64,000 nt of DNA. Source: Montifringilla adamsi. Its lineage: Eukaryota > Chordata > Aves > Passeriformes > Passeridae. The notes beneath the pieces are model-generated. The model was not told the DNA's origin. It saw only the letters and a list, made by a program, of their open reading frames with translations, and did no database searches. The DNA lies in contig JAGGNK010006448.1 of the NCBI GenBank assembly GCA_017590115.1, positions 3,455,987 through 3,519,986 on the forward strand, written 5' to 3'. Below are positions 45,101 to 49,532 of the stretch, in pieces. Both the position numbers and the translations under genes were made by a program. Each line of letters begins with the position of its first letter. Within the stretch, counting starts at the first letter, position 1.

Positions 45101-47639
45101 CTACTTCAAGTTATTTTTCTAGTCACAAACACTCTTACTGGTTAAGAGGCTTTAAATTTTCCATATATATAAAAATCAAGTTAGGACTTCTGTCACAACC
45201 TATATTAAGTCCATTTAATTTATCTAGCACTGTTCTCTACCATAGCAACTAGATGCAGCTACAGTTAAATTTAAAGCTCTCTTTAGAAAATATTTGGGAT
45301 TTGTATTAGTTTTGTAAAAAGGCATATTTTTGACCATTTCTGTTTAAGTCTACCAGGTGGCTGAAGTATTCTGCAGTGTTTTGACAGCAATATGTGGAAA
45401 AGGTGGAGACCACAAGTGGTATCTTGGCTGCCATCAGTCTGTCACATAAGATAGTGGGGGTAGTGATAGCAGGAAACGAGGTATTTATAAAATAATCCTC
45501 CTCTCAAAAGTCCAATACACATTGGCAGTATTCACCAGTATTAACTGCCTGTCATTTACTTGCCAAAGCCCGATATAACCTGTTTGCTCTGTACAATGAG
45601 TCTGTCTTCTTTGACTTGACTTCAAAAACATAAATTAAAAGAAGCATTAACATTTACACACACCTAAAGCTAGTATTTTCTACAATTTTAAGTATAAGGG
45701 ACAGCAGTTGAATCATCCTGAACCCAAGACATGGAGGACACGACTAATGCAAAACTACCGCTTTAAAAAAATACAGACCCCTCTGGGCAAAATTCAGACA
45801 GGTATTTGAGCACTGAAGAGCAATTGCACAGCTGATTTCCTTGCATTTAGTAGTATCCTTACACTCAGCACTTGCAGTCCCGGGATTAAATGATACAAAG
45901 ATCAAAAGCAGGAAGAGATTTAATGGAAAAGATATAAGCAATGAAATAAGGAACATGTGGAGTAAGAAAACACTTGCTGGTCTTCAGGGGGGAAAGAAGA
46001 ACTATGGTTTCCCTATCATACACTCTAAAAAGAAGTCAGTAGCTGCAAAGATGTCATGCACCCATGTTATCATTCCACGTTTCCAGCATTTACCATAAGC
46101 AAACTAGGAAAAGTACGTGTCTTATGTTAATTCCACTTCTAGACAGAGCTTTCTGGGGCGAGGGGTGAGCCCTGCTGTCAAGTCCGACTAACAAAAACCT
46201 GAAGAAACCAAGCAGGCAACCTCCTCGTGCTTTACAAGCCTTTGCAAACTTGAAACAACGGTGACTCAAAGCTCTCCATACGACCCGGCCACCCACATCA
46301 CAGCCTAAGAGCAGCACAGGCTGAGAACACAGGAAGGTGCCGGTTTCATGTCATCCACATCCTCAGCGACCTCCGGAGGGGAACAATGGGGAGCGCCCGG
46401 GCACCACGGGGGAGCCCTTCACACAGCGAGACCGGGCACCCCGCCACGGCCTGCAGGGCCGGGAGGATCCGCCCGGGCCGGCCCGGGGGCTGCGGGGTAC
46501 GGGCGGCCTCCCCGCGGCTCCGCACCGCTACAGCCCGCAGCCCCCTCCCCGCCCGGGAGCAGGGCAGGGCGGCATTCCCGGCCGGAGGAGCAACAGGCAC
46601 CCTGCTGCGGCCCCAGAGCCGGCCGGCAGGACCGGGAACGGGAGCCCTAAGGGGCGTCATCCGCCGGGAGAGGGGTGCTCGGGAACCAGGTGGGGCCACA
46701 CCGCACCCCAGAACCCCCCGCAAGGCGCTGCCTCTCTCCAGACACCGAGGCCGCCTATATGGCGATGGCAAAGGGGAAACGTGACCTAAAGAGGAAAAGG
46801 AAAAATAAGGCAGGGTAGCTAAAGGCAGCCCCAGCACATGGCAAAAGCGCCACGGTCTCTCGCTCGGGTAACACAGCCAGCGGGAGCCACGGGTGCCCTG
46901 CGCAGCCTGTCTCCGGAGAGACCACGGCATTCAGCCCGTTCCGGCAAGCCTGGCCGGAGCGAGGTCTGCCCGGGGGCCCAGCACTGGCATTCTCCATCCG
47001 CCCGGGGGATCCGGGCCGCACACTGGGGCGGGCACAGGTAACTCTGCCCCGAAGGGCCCCGGGAGAGGGGGCGGCAGCGCCATCTGCGCGATATCGCCCG
47101 CCAAGCGAGCGGCGGGGCCCGGGCGGCACCTGGGCAGCCACCGGGTTACATCACCGCCCCTTCCCTCCGTCCGTCCCCCGGGGCGCGGCGGTGCGGCCAC
47201 ATGGCAGCGGGGACACCCGCGCTGCCCGGCCCGGGGGCGGGGAGGAGGATGAGGAGGGCGGCTGCCGGGAGGGAGGAAGGTGCACGCGCCGGGCCGCTCC
47301 CAGCCGGCGATGGGAGGGGTGGCGGGGGCTGCGCGTCTGGCCCGGGAGGGAGCGCGGCGCGCGTTACCTGCCCGGGTGGCTCCCCAGCTCACGGTCGCTC
47401 AGCGCCGCCGTGTAAATCCTCCGGTATCTGTCGGCCAGGGCCTTCCCGGAGAGCAGCAGCTGGTAGCGGCTACGGCAGCCCAGCGGCGGCGCGGGCAGGG
47501 CTCCCAGCCCGCCGGCCGAGCCCTCCTCGGGCCCCATGGCCGGAGCGGCGCCGCCGGAGGAGAAGGAGTAGCCGCGTTCGGCCCCGGTGCAGGCGGCGGC
47601 GGCTCCCGCAGAGGCGGCGGCGGCTGCGGCGCTGCTCAT
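1..47639 (-). CDS. MYCBP2: MYCBP2 (PAM/Highwire/RPM-1), 5' part of gene, coding exons 1-12
   Basis: Giant E3 ubiquitin ligase. In the known family it acts with FBXO45/SKP1 in neurons on axon growth, synapse formation and axon degeneration (DLK kinase, NMNAT2), and it binds MYC and the TSC complex. Seen here: join on the minus strand of 47639-47368, 24571-24496, 16717-16502, 11919-11766, 10525-10329, 10108-9866, 9588-9517, 8192-8096, 3708-3635, 2515-2377, 1757-1681 and 154-1. This gives 1771 nt, 590 codons plus 1 nt, with no stop and consistent phases. The translation follows vertebrate MYCBP2 closely from residue 59 onward. The first 58 residues are Ala/Gly-rich and poorly conserved. All introns are GT-AG except intron 3, which is GC-AG. 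The 3' seven-eighths of the gene, including the MYC-binding region and the RCR catalytic domain, lies beyond the left edge. Confidence 0.95.
155..1680 (-). other. MYCBP2 intron 11
   Basis: GT-AG intron of 1.5 kb, AT-rich. I see no coding exon, RNA gene or recognisable transposon on either strand. Confidence 0.9.
1681..1757 (-). CDS. MYCBP2: MYCBP2 coding exon 11 (residues 514-539)
   Basis: 77 nt with acceptor CTTGCACAG. Two bases complete Ser514 and 25 codons follow: [20 protein letters not shown] then TASGK. The donor AAG|GTACTG is below consensus at +4 and +5. It matches MYCBP2 just before the first RCC1-like repeats. Confidence 0.93.
1758..3634 (-). other. MYCBP2 introns 10 and 9 (flanking exon 10)
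   Basis: Intron 10 spans 1758-2376 and intron 9 spans 2516-3634, both GT-AG. AT-rich, with an A14 run near 3097. Open frames here that extend past exon 10 are read-through of coding sequence into intron. Nothing else recognised. Confidence 0.88.
2377..2515 (-). CDS. MYCBP2: MYCBP2 coding exon 10 (residues 468-514)
   Basis: 139 nt with acceptor TTATTGCAG and donor ATCA|GTAAGT. The 46 codons begin [20 protein letters not shown], include [20 protein letters not shown], and end LHII, plus the first base of Ser514. Essentially identical to vertebrate MYCBP2. Confidence 0.95.
3635..3708 (-). CDS. MYCBP2: MYCBP2 coding exon 9 (residues 443-467)
   Basis: 74 nt with acceptor TCTCTCACAG and donor GAT|GTAAGT. 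Two bases complete Asp443 and 24 codons follow: [20 protein letters not shown] then ASRD. It matches MYCBP2. Intron 8 on its 5' side is 4.4 kb. Confidence 0.94.
3709..8095 (-). other. MYCBP2 intron 8
   Basis: 4.4-kb GT-AG intron. Short open frames are scattered on both strands with no family resemblance. The only structured element I see is the A/C-rich block at 7551-7655, listed separately. No transposon recognised. Confidence 0.88.
7551..7655. repeat. A/C-rich low-complexity tract (G/T-rich on the gene strand)
   Basis: About 100 bp composed almost only of A and C on the plus strand, with repeated CCCCCACAAAA and CCCCAAA-like units. On the minus (MYCBP2 sense) strand this is T/G-rich. It resembles the tracts at 22642-22723, 55521-55795 and 57057-57220. 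Confidence 0.75.
8096..8192 (-). CDS. MYCBP2: MYCBP2 coding exon 8 (residues 411-443)
   Basis: 97 nt with acceptor CTTGCCAG and donor CCAG|GTGAGA. The 32 codons begin [20 protein letters not shown] and end DGTVALP, plus the first base of Asp443. It matches MYCBP2, with small substitutions from the mammalian protein (for example A where I recall M before LP). Confidence 0.93.
8193..9516 (-). other. MYCBP2 intron 7
   Basis: 1.3-kb GT-AG intron between exons 7 and 8. AT-rich; I see no exon, RNA gene or transposon. The polypyrimidine tract before exon 8 is strong (T9 followed by GTTCTTGCCAG on the minus strand). Confidence 0.88.
9517..9588 (-). CDS. MYCBP2: MYCBP2 coding exon 7 (residues 387-410)
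   Basis: 72 nt, 24 codons, phase 0, acceptor GCTTTTCAG and donor CAG|GTAAGT. It encodes [20 protein letters not shown] followed by GYAQ, matching MYCBP2. Found from frame and splice sites; it is too short for a simple ORF search. Confidence 0.94.
9866..10108 (-). CDS. MYCBP2: MYCBP2 coding exon 6 (residues 306-386)
   Basis: 243 nt, 81 codons, phase 0 at both ends, acceptor CTGTTTAG and donor AGG|GTAATG. It begins [19 protein letters not shown], passes through [20 protein letters not shown], and ends [12 protein letters not shown]. Nearly identical to vertebrate MYCBP2. Introns on both sides are short (220 and 277 bp). Confidence 0.95.
10329..10525 (-). CDS. MYCBP2: MYCBP2 coding exon 5 (residues 240-305)
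   Basis: 197 nt with acceptor TATCTGCAG. Two bases complete Glu240 and 65 codons follow, from [17 protein letters not shown] through [17 protein letters not shown] to HACQTIQ. It closely matches vertebrate MYCBP2. The donor is weak: CAG|GTCTTG keeps the GT but lacks the usual A/G-A-G-T at +3 to +6. Reading through meets a stop four codons into the intron (VLH then TGA). Confidence 0.94.
10526..11765 (-). other. MYCBP2 intron 4
   Basis: 1.2-kb GT-AG intron. No additional exon, RNA gene or transposon recognised. Confidence 0.88.
11766..11919 (-). CDS. MYCBP2: MYCBP2 coding exon 4 (residues 189-240)
   Basis: 154 nt with acceptor TTTTTTAG and donor CTAG|GTAATC. The 51 codons begin [20 protein letters not shown] and end SEPPEVL, plus the first base of Glu240. 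Essentially identical to vertebrate MYCBP2 as I know it. The leucine-rich sequence ([11 protein letters not shown]) is consistent with a helical repeat (armadillo-like) region, which is inference. Confidence 0.95.
11920..16501 (-). other. MYCBP2 intron 3 (GC-AG)
   Basis: 4.6-kb intron with a GC donor (AAAG|GCAAGT at 16501-16500) and an AG acceptor before exon 4. It contains a TA/CA microsatellite at 13435-13475. Otherwise AT-rich single-copy-looking sequence with no transposon recognised. Confidence 0.88.
13435..13475. repeat. TA/CA/TG compound microsatellite
   Basis: Alternating (TA)n, (CA)n, then (TG)n with a CG interruption. Alternating purine-pyrimidine sequence of this kind is length-variable and can adopt Z-DNA. 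Confidence 0.85.
16502..16717 (-). CDS. MYCBP2: MYCBP2 coding exon 3 (residues 117-188)
   Basis: 216 nt, 72 codons, phase 0 at both ends, acceptor TTTTTCAG. It encodes [20 protein letters not shown], then the block around [17 protein letters not shown], then an acidic Ser/Asp/Glu linker ([12 protein letters not shown]) ending PPIKLPK. All of this is recognisable as MYCBP2. The donor is unusual: the exon ends AAAG followed by GCAAGT, so intron 3 is a GC-AG intron. The reading frame and the next exon ([10 protein letters not shown]) leave no other sensible junction. Confidence 0.94.
22048..22083. repeat. 18-bp tandem duplication
   Basis: The unit AAAAATAGAAATTAAACC occurs twice in direct succession without mismatch, so the duplication is recent or slippage-generated. 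Confidence 0.85.
22642..22723. repeat. A/C-rich low-complexity tract
   Basis: About 80 bp of A-runs alternating with CCCC/CCC clusters on the plus strand (G/T-rich on the minus strand), very like the block at 7551-7655. Confidence 0.75.
24496..24571 (-). CDS. MYCBP2: MYCBP2 coding exon 2 (residues 91-116)
   Basis: A 76-nt exon with acceptor CTTTTTCAG and donor AAG|GTAAGC. The first base completes Arg91, and 25 full codons follow. It encodes a very basic segment ([15 protein letters not shown] then [10 protein letters not shown]) that matches the Lys-rich stretch of vertebrate MYCBP2 and resembles a nuclear localisation signal; that role is inference. It is too short for ORF searches and was found from the splice sites and the known protein. 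It lies 22.8 kb from exon 1. Confidence 0.93.
25360..25382. repeat. A23 homopolymer with GA-rich tail
   Basis: A run of 23 A followed by AGAAAGAGAGAAAAAAG in intron 1. Confidence 0.85.
27357..27466. repeat. Diverged 55-bp tandem duplication
   Basis: Two adjacent copies of a roughly 55-bp unit, both containing ACACTAAGATG followed by an AATATTC core and A-run. They differ at several positions, so the duplication is not recent. Confidence 0.75.
29640..29803 (+). mobile_element. CR1 LINE 3' end fragment
   Basis: The plus strand contains the typical CR1 3' sequence GATTGGAACAGGTTGCCCTG, followed by a diverged body, and ends near CAACTATTCTGTGATCT, close to the CR1 3' ATTCTGTG octamers. Upstream to about 29430 may belong to the same element but is too diverged to claim. 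A 5'-truncated, old copy. Confidence 0.8.
29804..30429. other. Intron 1 segment without recognised features
   Basis: Single-copy-looking intronic DNA between two CR1 fragments. I see nothing in it. Confidence 0.7.
30430..31067 (+). mobile_element. CR1 LINE 3' portion
   Basis: The plus strand begins with GTCAATGACAGGCTGATTGT (the CR1 'AATGACAGGCTGA' region). It continues through GGAGGGCCATGACTATGGTG, GCTCAGCCTGGAGGAGACTG and AGGCTGGATATCAGGAAAGC, and ends CCCTTCCAACACAGCATATT followed by CTATGATTCTA. This is the C-terminal ORF2 and 3' UTR part of a 5'-truncated CR1 with many small indels. The open frames here are decayed. Confidence 0.92.
31068..32070. other. Intron 1 segment, possibly with an ancient LINE fragment
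   Basis: Mostly nothing recognised. At about 31720-31830 the words AGTTTTGTATCCTCTGTTAA and CAGGACCTAGGACAGATCC faintly recall antisense CR1/L3-type LINE sequence, but divergence is too high to assign. Confidence 0.5.
32071..32460 (-). mobile_element. CR1 LINE, antisense to plus strand, internally deleted
   Basis: It opens with the reverse-complemented CR1 tip ATCATAGAATCATAAAATG, then jumps to CAGGCTGAACAATCCCAATT, CTCAGCCTTTCCTCATAGGA and GGTGCTCCATCTCTCTAA. A second jump leads to CCCAGCCTGTGTTAATAGTG and AGCACCTTGCACTTGGCCTT. The order is that of a minus-strand CR1 with at least two internal deletions. Confidence 0.9.
32461..35159. other. Intron 1 segment without recognised features
   Basis: About 2.7 kb of AT-rich intronic DNA. 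I see no exon, RNA gene or transposon. The open frame at 33262-33558 shows no family resemblance. Confidence 0.7.
35160..37148 (+). mobile_element. CR1 LINE with reverse-transcriptase remnant, split by a solo LTR
   Basis: A plus-strand CR1 in two parts, 35160-35952 and 36641-37148. Part one encodes a decayed RT segment. It has [19 protein letters not shown] (intact family: SMGPDGIHPRVLRELA-like), then [19 protein letters not shown], then a VDVVYLDFSKAFD-like block that is frameshifted. Near 35720 the sequence jumps to the C-terminal ORF2 region, so several hundred bases including the RT catalytic YADD-type region are missing. Part two carries the 3' UTR (GGGTTGCTCAGCCTGGAGAA and GGTCTTTTCCAACCTAAACT) and ends near AATGATTCTGT. 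The element is dead. Confidence 0.93.
35953..36640 (+). mobile_element. Solo LTR of an endogenous retrovirus (688 bp)
   Basis: The element begins TGTTGCGGTGTG and ends CACTCCAATA, so the termini are near-inverted (TGTTG...CAATA, one change from CAACA). It is flanked by perfect 6-bp direct repeats GTTAAG at 35947-35952 and 36641-36646. Removing the LTR and one GTTAAG restores a continuous CR1. It contains a CCAAT box (36038-36042) and a polyadenylation signal AATAAA (36352-36357), which supports plus orientation. No internal retroviral genes are present, so it arose by recombination between two LTRs. The family is not named; a 6-bp duplication is known for alpha/beta-type avian retroviruses. 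Open frames inside it are chance. Confidence 0.92.
37326..38635 (-). mobile_element. CR1 LINE, antisense to plus strand, about 1.1 kb, carrying a nested CR1
   Basis: The reverse-complemented 3' tip TAGAATCACATCATTCAGG and AGAAGGGACCTGTAAAAG is interrupted at 37370-37559. It resumes with AACCCTGCTCAAGCAGTGTC, then CTCTCAGCCTTTCCTTACTG, CCCAGAACTGGACACTCCAG, AGCTATCTCCCAGCTGGTCA, AGCTCCCAATCTACTTCACT and ACAGCACATCCACTGCTCTC. This follows minus-strand CR1 order up to the region encoding the RT 'VDVVYLDFSKAF' part. Strongly diverged, no open frame. Confidence 0.9.
37370..37559 (+). mobile_element. CR1 3' end fragment nested in the antisense CR1
   Basis: It starts with a T11 run then ACTGTGAGGGTGACTGAGCA, continues CAACTGGCTCCAGGTGGCTC and TTGGACCAGATGA-like sequence, and ends GTGTGTGATTCTGTC. 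This is the last 190 bp of a plus-strand CR1. It separates the 3' tip of the minus-strand CR1 from its body, so it inserted later. Confidence 0.88.
38636..40764. other. Intron 1 segment without recognised features
   Basis: About 2.1 kb of AT-rich intronic DNA. The open frame at 39006-39398 (130 codons, Lys-rich) has no recognisable domain, so I do not call it a gene. Confidence 0.7.
40765..41165 (+). mobile_element. Truncated LTR of an avian ERVL-type element
   Basis: It contains GTGCACAAGAAGCTGGGAGG, GATATTCTCTATCATATGAC and a TATA box in CTCAGTATATAAAAC, followed by GTGTTTGTCTTCCCAAGTCA and CCTGCTTTCCTGGAGATGGC. These are familiar pieces of a common bird ERVL LTR. The segment 40870-40990 is homologous to the more complete LTR at 54679-55261. 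Both ends are missing and no internal coding region follows. Confidence 0.85.
41166..46329. other. MYCBP2 intron 1, 5' part before the CpG island
   Basis: About 5 kb of AT-rich intronic DNA. At 42849-42885 the sequence GAATATTTCAGTTGGAAAGG followed by ACCTAGGAG resembles the reverse-complemented tip of a CR1, too short to be sure. Nothing else recognised. Confidence 0.75.
42849..42885 (-). mobile_element. Possible CR1 3' tip (very short)
   Basis: GAATATTTCAGTTGGAAAGG then ACCTAGGAG is the usual start of a reverse-complemented avian CR1 3' end, but the match fades within 40 bp. A chance match is possible. Confidence 0.4.
47368..47639 (-). CDS. MYCBP2: MYCBP2 coding exon 1 (residues 1-90)
   Basis: The first coding exon lies inside the CpG island. 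The start codon at 47639-47637 opens [12 protein letters not shown], followed by Ala/Gly/Pro-rich low complexity. The block from about residue 59 ([20 protein letters not shown]) matches the conserved N-terminal block of vertebrate MYCBP2, which fixes strand and frame. The exon ends CAG|GTAACG at 47368 in phase 2 (two bases of an Arg codon). An in-frame ATG 150 bp upstream (47789) is also open, but it has T at -3. The 47639 start has G at -3 and gives a length similar to the mammalian protein, so I prefer it. The true transcription start cannot be seen. Confidence 0.92.
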
Positions 47640-48110
47640 CCCCCTCCCCGCCCGCCCCCTGCTTGCGGCGGCGCCGCCTCCTGGCGCGGCGCGGACACAG
47701 GCGGCTCCCGCTGCCTTCACCGTCGGGGCCCGGCCATGGCGAGGCCGCAGGAGGCGCCGCAGGAGCCGCCCTTCAGGCTGCGCATCCACCCGCGCTGCGG
47801 GAACACCCCGCTCTTCCCCTCCTCCAGCGGCGACTTCAGGCCCCAGCTACCCGCCGCTCGCCTTCCGCCCCGGGCACAGCGCCCGCCGCCACCGAGTCCC
47901 GGGAAGGACCGTGCACCGCCGGGACCGGCGAGGGAGGGGGCGGGCTGCTTGCTTCCCCCTTCCCGCTACAGGGTGTGTGTGTGTGGGGGCGGGGGGCGGA
48001 GGCCGGCGGTGCCGCTTCCCCTCCGGAGTTTGTGCTCGGCACTGCCGCCGCCCTCTCCCCGCACGGCCGCCCCGGCCCCGCCTCCCTCCCGCGGGCAGCG
48101 CGGCCGCCGG

Positions 48111-48120
48111 GCGCATGCGC
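48111..48120. promoter_or_regulatory. Candidate NRF1 binding site
   Basis: GCGCATGCGC is the perfect palindromic core of the NRF1 consensus, about 470 bp upstream of the MYCBP2 start codon inside the CpG island. Such sites are typical of CpG-island promoters of widely expressed genes. Function is inferred from the motif only. Confidence 0.6.
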
Positions 48121-48370
48121 TGCCCCGCCCGCCCCGCGCGGCCCCCGGGAAATCCGGGCTAGGCAGGCAGAGGGAGGGACGGCGGGAGCACAGGAGCACC
48201 TGCTGCGTGCCGCCGGAGCAGCCGGCGTGGCCGGAGCACCCAGGGTGGCTGGGGGACAGCCTCCCACCCCCGCGGACACGCCCCAGAGGGGTCGGGCTGC
48301 GCGGGCCCGGGAGGTGGGTATTCGCACCTCGCAGGAGCTTCTCCTGCGCTCTGTTGGGAGTGCGCATCAC

Positions 48371-48664
48371 GGGATCAGTTGGGTTGGAAAAGACCTCAGA
48401 CATCGTCGAGTTCAACCTATGACCGAACCATCGCCTTGTCAATTACACCATGGCGTCAATTGCCATGTCCAGACTTTCCCTACACACCTCCAGTGACGGT
48501 GACTCCACCACCTCCCCGGGCAGTCCATTCCAATGCCTACTCACCCTTTCTGTGGAGAAATTCCCCTAATGTCCGGCTTGAACCTCCCCTGGCGCCGTGT
48601 AAGACTCAGGACTTGTTCTGGCCCTAGCGCCCAGAAGAGGCTGAACGCCGCCTGACTTCAACCT
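48371..48664 (-). mobile_element. CR1 LINE 3' end abutting the CpG island
   Basis: The reverse-complemented CR1 3' end starts GGGATCAGTTGGGTTGGAAA and AGACCTCAGACATCGTCGAG. It continues through ACGGTGACTCCACCACCTCC, GCAGTCCATTCCAATGCCTA and TGAACCTCCCCTGGCGCCGT, and ends near CGCCTGACTTCAACCTC. It is less diverged than the intron 1 copies. Orientation is the same as MYCBP2, with its 3' end pointing at the promoter. The terminal octamer repeats appear truncated. Confidence 0.92.
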
Positions 48665-49250
48665 CATTTCGGGTATTTGTGCAGAGTGTGTGTCCATCGT
48701 ATTTTATTGAGATGTCCTATGCCTCACACCTTGCCTCTTTGCTATGTAATGCTACCTAGGAAGGATCTATGCCCAGGAGCAATATCCTCCATGACATGAG
48801 GCAAAGTCCAATAAATCGAGTTGCCACATTAGGTAAAATTTTCCTTAAGTTGCCTTCACTGTCTCCAGGGCAACTTACCTGTTTTTAGAGGATAAGAGAG
48901 GCATGGCAACAGGCACTTTCTTATCTTCAGGTCACTTACATTATTGCTTTTTATCTCTTGGAGTTGTAGCCCTGCAGTTTTGCCACACTTTCTACCGCTT
49001 TATAAAGCTGAAAACTTCAAGTGTGTAGGCCAGAATATGTAATATGTAATAAATAATAATAAAAAAATTAATTTAAAAAGCCTTCATGCCAAATGCAGTT
49101 TGGATTGCAGTCCGCAGAAAGCTGTCATCCAAAGAAGGTATGTGCTGACATATTATTTTTAATTGTACATTCCAAAAAAGGCCCTAAACAAACCCTGGAA
49201 TTCCCCTTCTTGTAACTACTGATAAATATTTTTGCAAACAATTACTGCAT
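48665..49250. other. Upstream intergenic segment
   Basis: AT-rich DNA between two CR1 pieces. No exon or RNA gene recognised. Confidence 0.7.
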
Positions 49251-49325
49251 AATCATAGAATAGCTGGAATGGATGTGACCCACAACGATCATCAAGCCTC
49301 TGACCTGCTCAGGACAACCAGAAGC
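49251..49325 (-). mobile_element. CR1 3' tip fragment
   Basis: AATCATAGAATAGCTGGAAT followed by ACGATCATCAAGCCTCTGAC and CTGCTC follows the reverse-complemented CR1 3' end. About 75 bp only. Confidence 0.6.
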
Positions 49326-49439
49326 ATAACGTGCGCCTGAGATATAATAATAGCAAATATAAGAGAACTGTGCAATTGCTATCTTCCTTAAGTTCATGTG
49401 TTGCCCACCAGTGCTTAATCTTTCAAGCTAAATTTCAGG

Positions 49440-49441
<2 letters not shown>

Positions 49442-49479
<38 letters not shown>

Positions 49480-49532
49480 AAAGGAAGGTTTTGAACACAA
49501 AAAATTTTTAAGGTTTTTTTTTTTTTTTTTTT
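49442..49532. repeat. Two long T homopolymers
   Basis: A run of about 32 T at 49442-49473 and one of about 18 T at 49515-49532, separated by about 40 bp of purine-rich sequence. Run lengths should be treated as approximate in any assembly. Confidence 0.85.

Larger units (their letters stand above)
46330..48340 (-). promoter_or_regulatory. CpG island and promoter region of MYCBP2
   Basis: A sharp switch from AT-rich DNA to about 2 kb of very GC-rich, CpG-dense sequence that spans exon 1, about 1 kb of intron 1 and about 0.7 kb upstream of the start codon. GC boxes occur upstream (GGGGGCGGGGGGCGGAGG near 47985 and CCCCGCC near 48076), plus a perfect NRF1-type palindrome at 48111-48120. No TATA box is evident, which fits a broadly expressed CpG-island promoter. 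Several long open frames on both strands here are a by-product of GC richness. Confidence 0.88.

Noticed and set aside
46337..47392. Several 100-194 codon frames on both strands in intron 1 GC-rich DNA
   Set aside because: Composition-driven open frames within the CpG island, with no domain or conserved block.
47201..48496. Plus-strand open frames of 431 and 380 codons in the CpG island
   Set aside because: They run antisense across MYCBP2 exon 1 and into the CR1 fragment, consist of Ala/Gly/Pro/Arg filler, and are overlapped by other long frames. GC richness removes stop codons. Only the local ATG at 47736 is kept as a finding.
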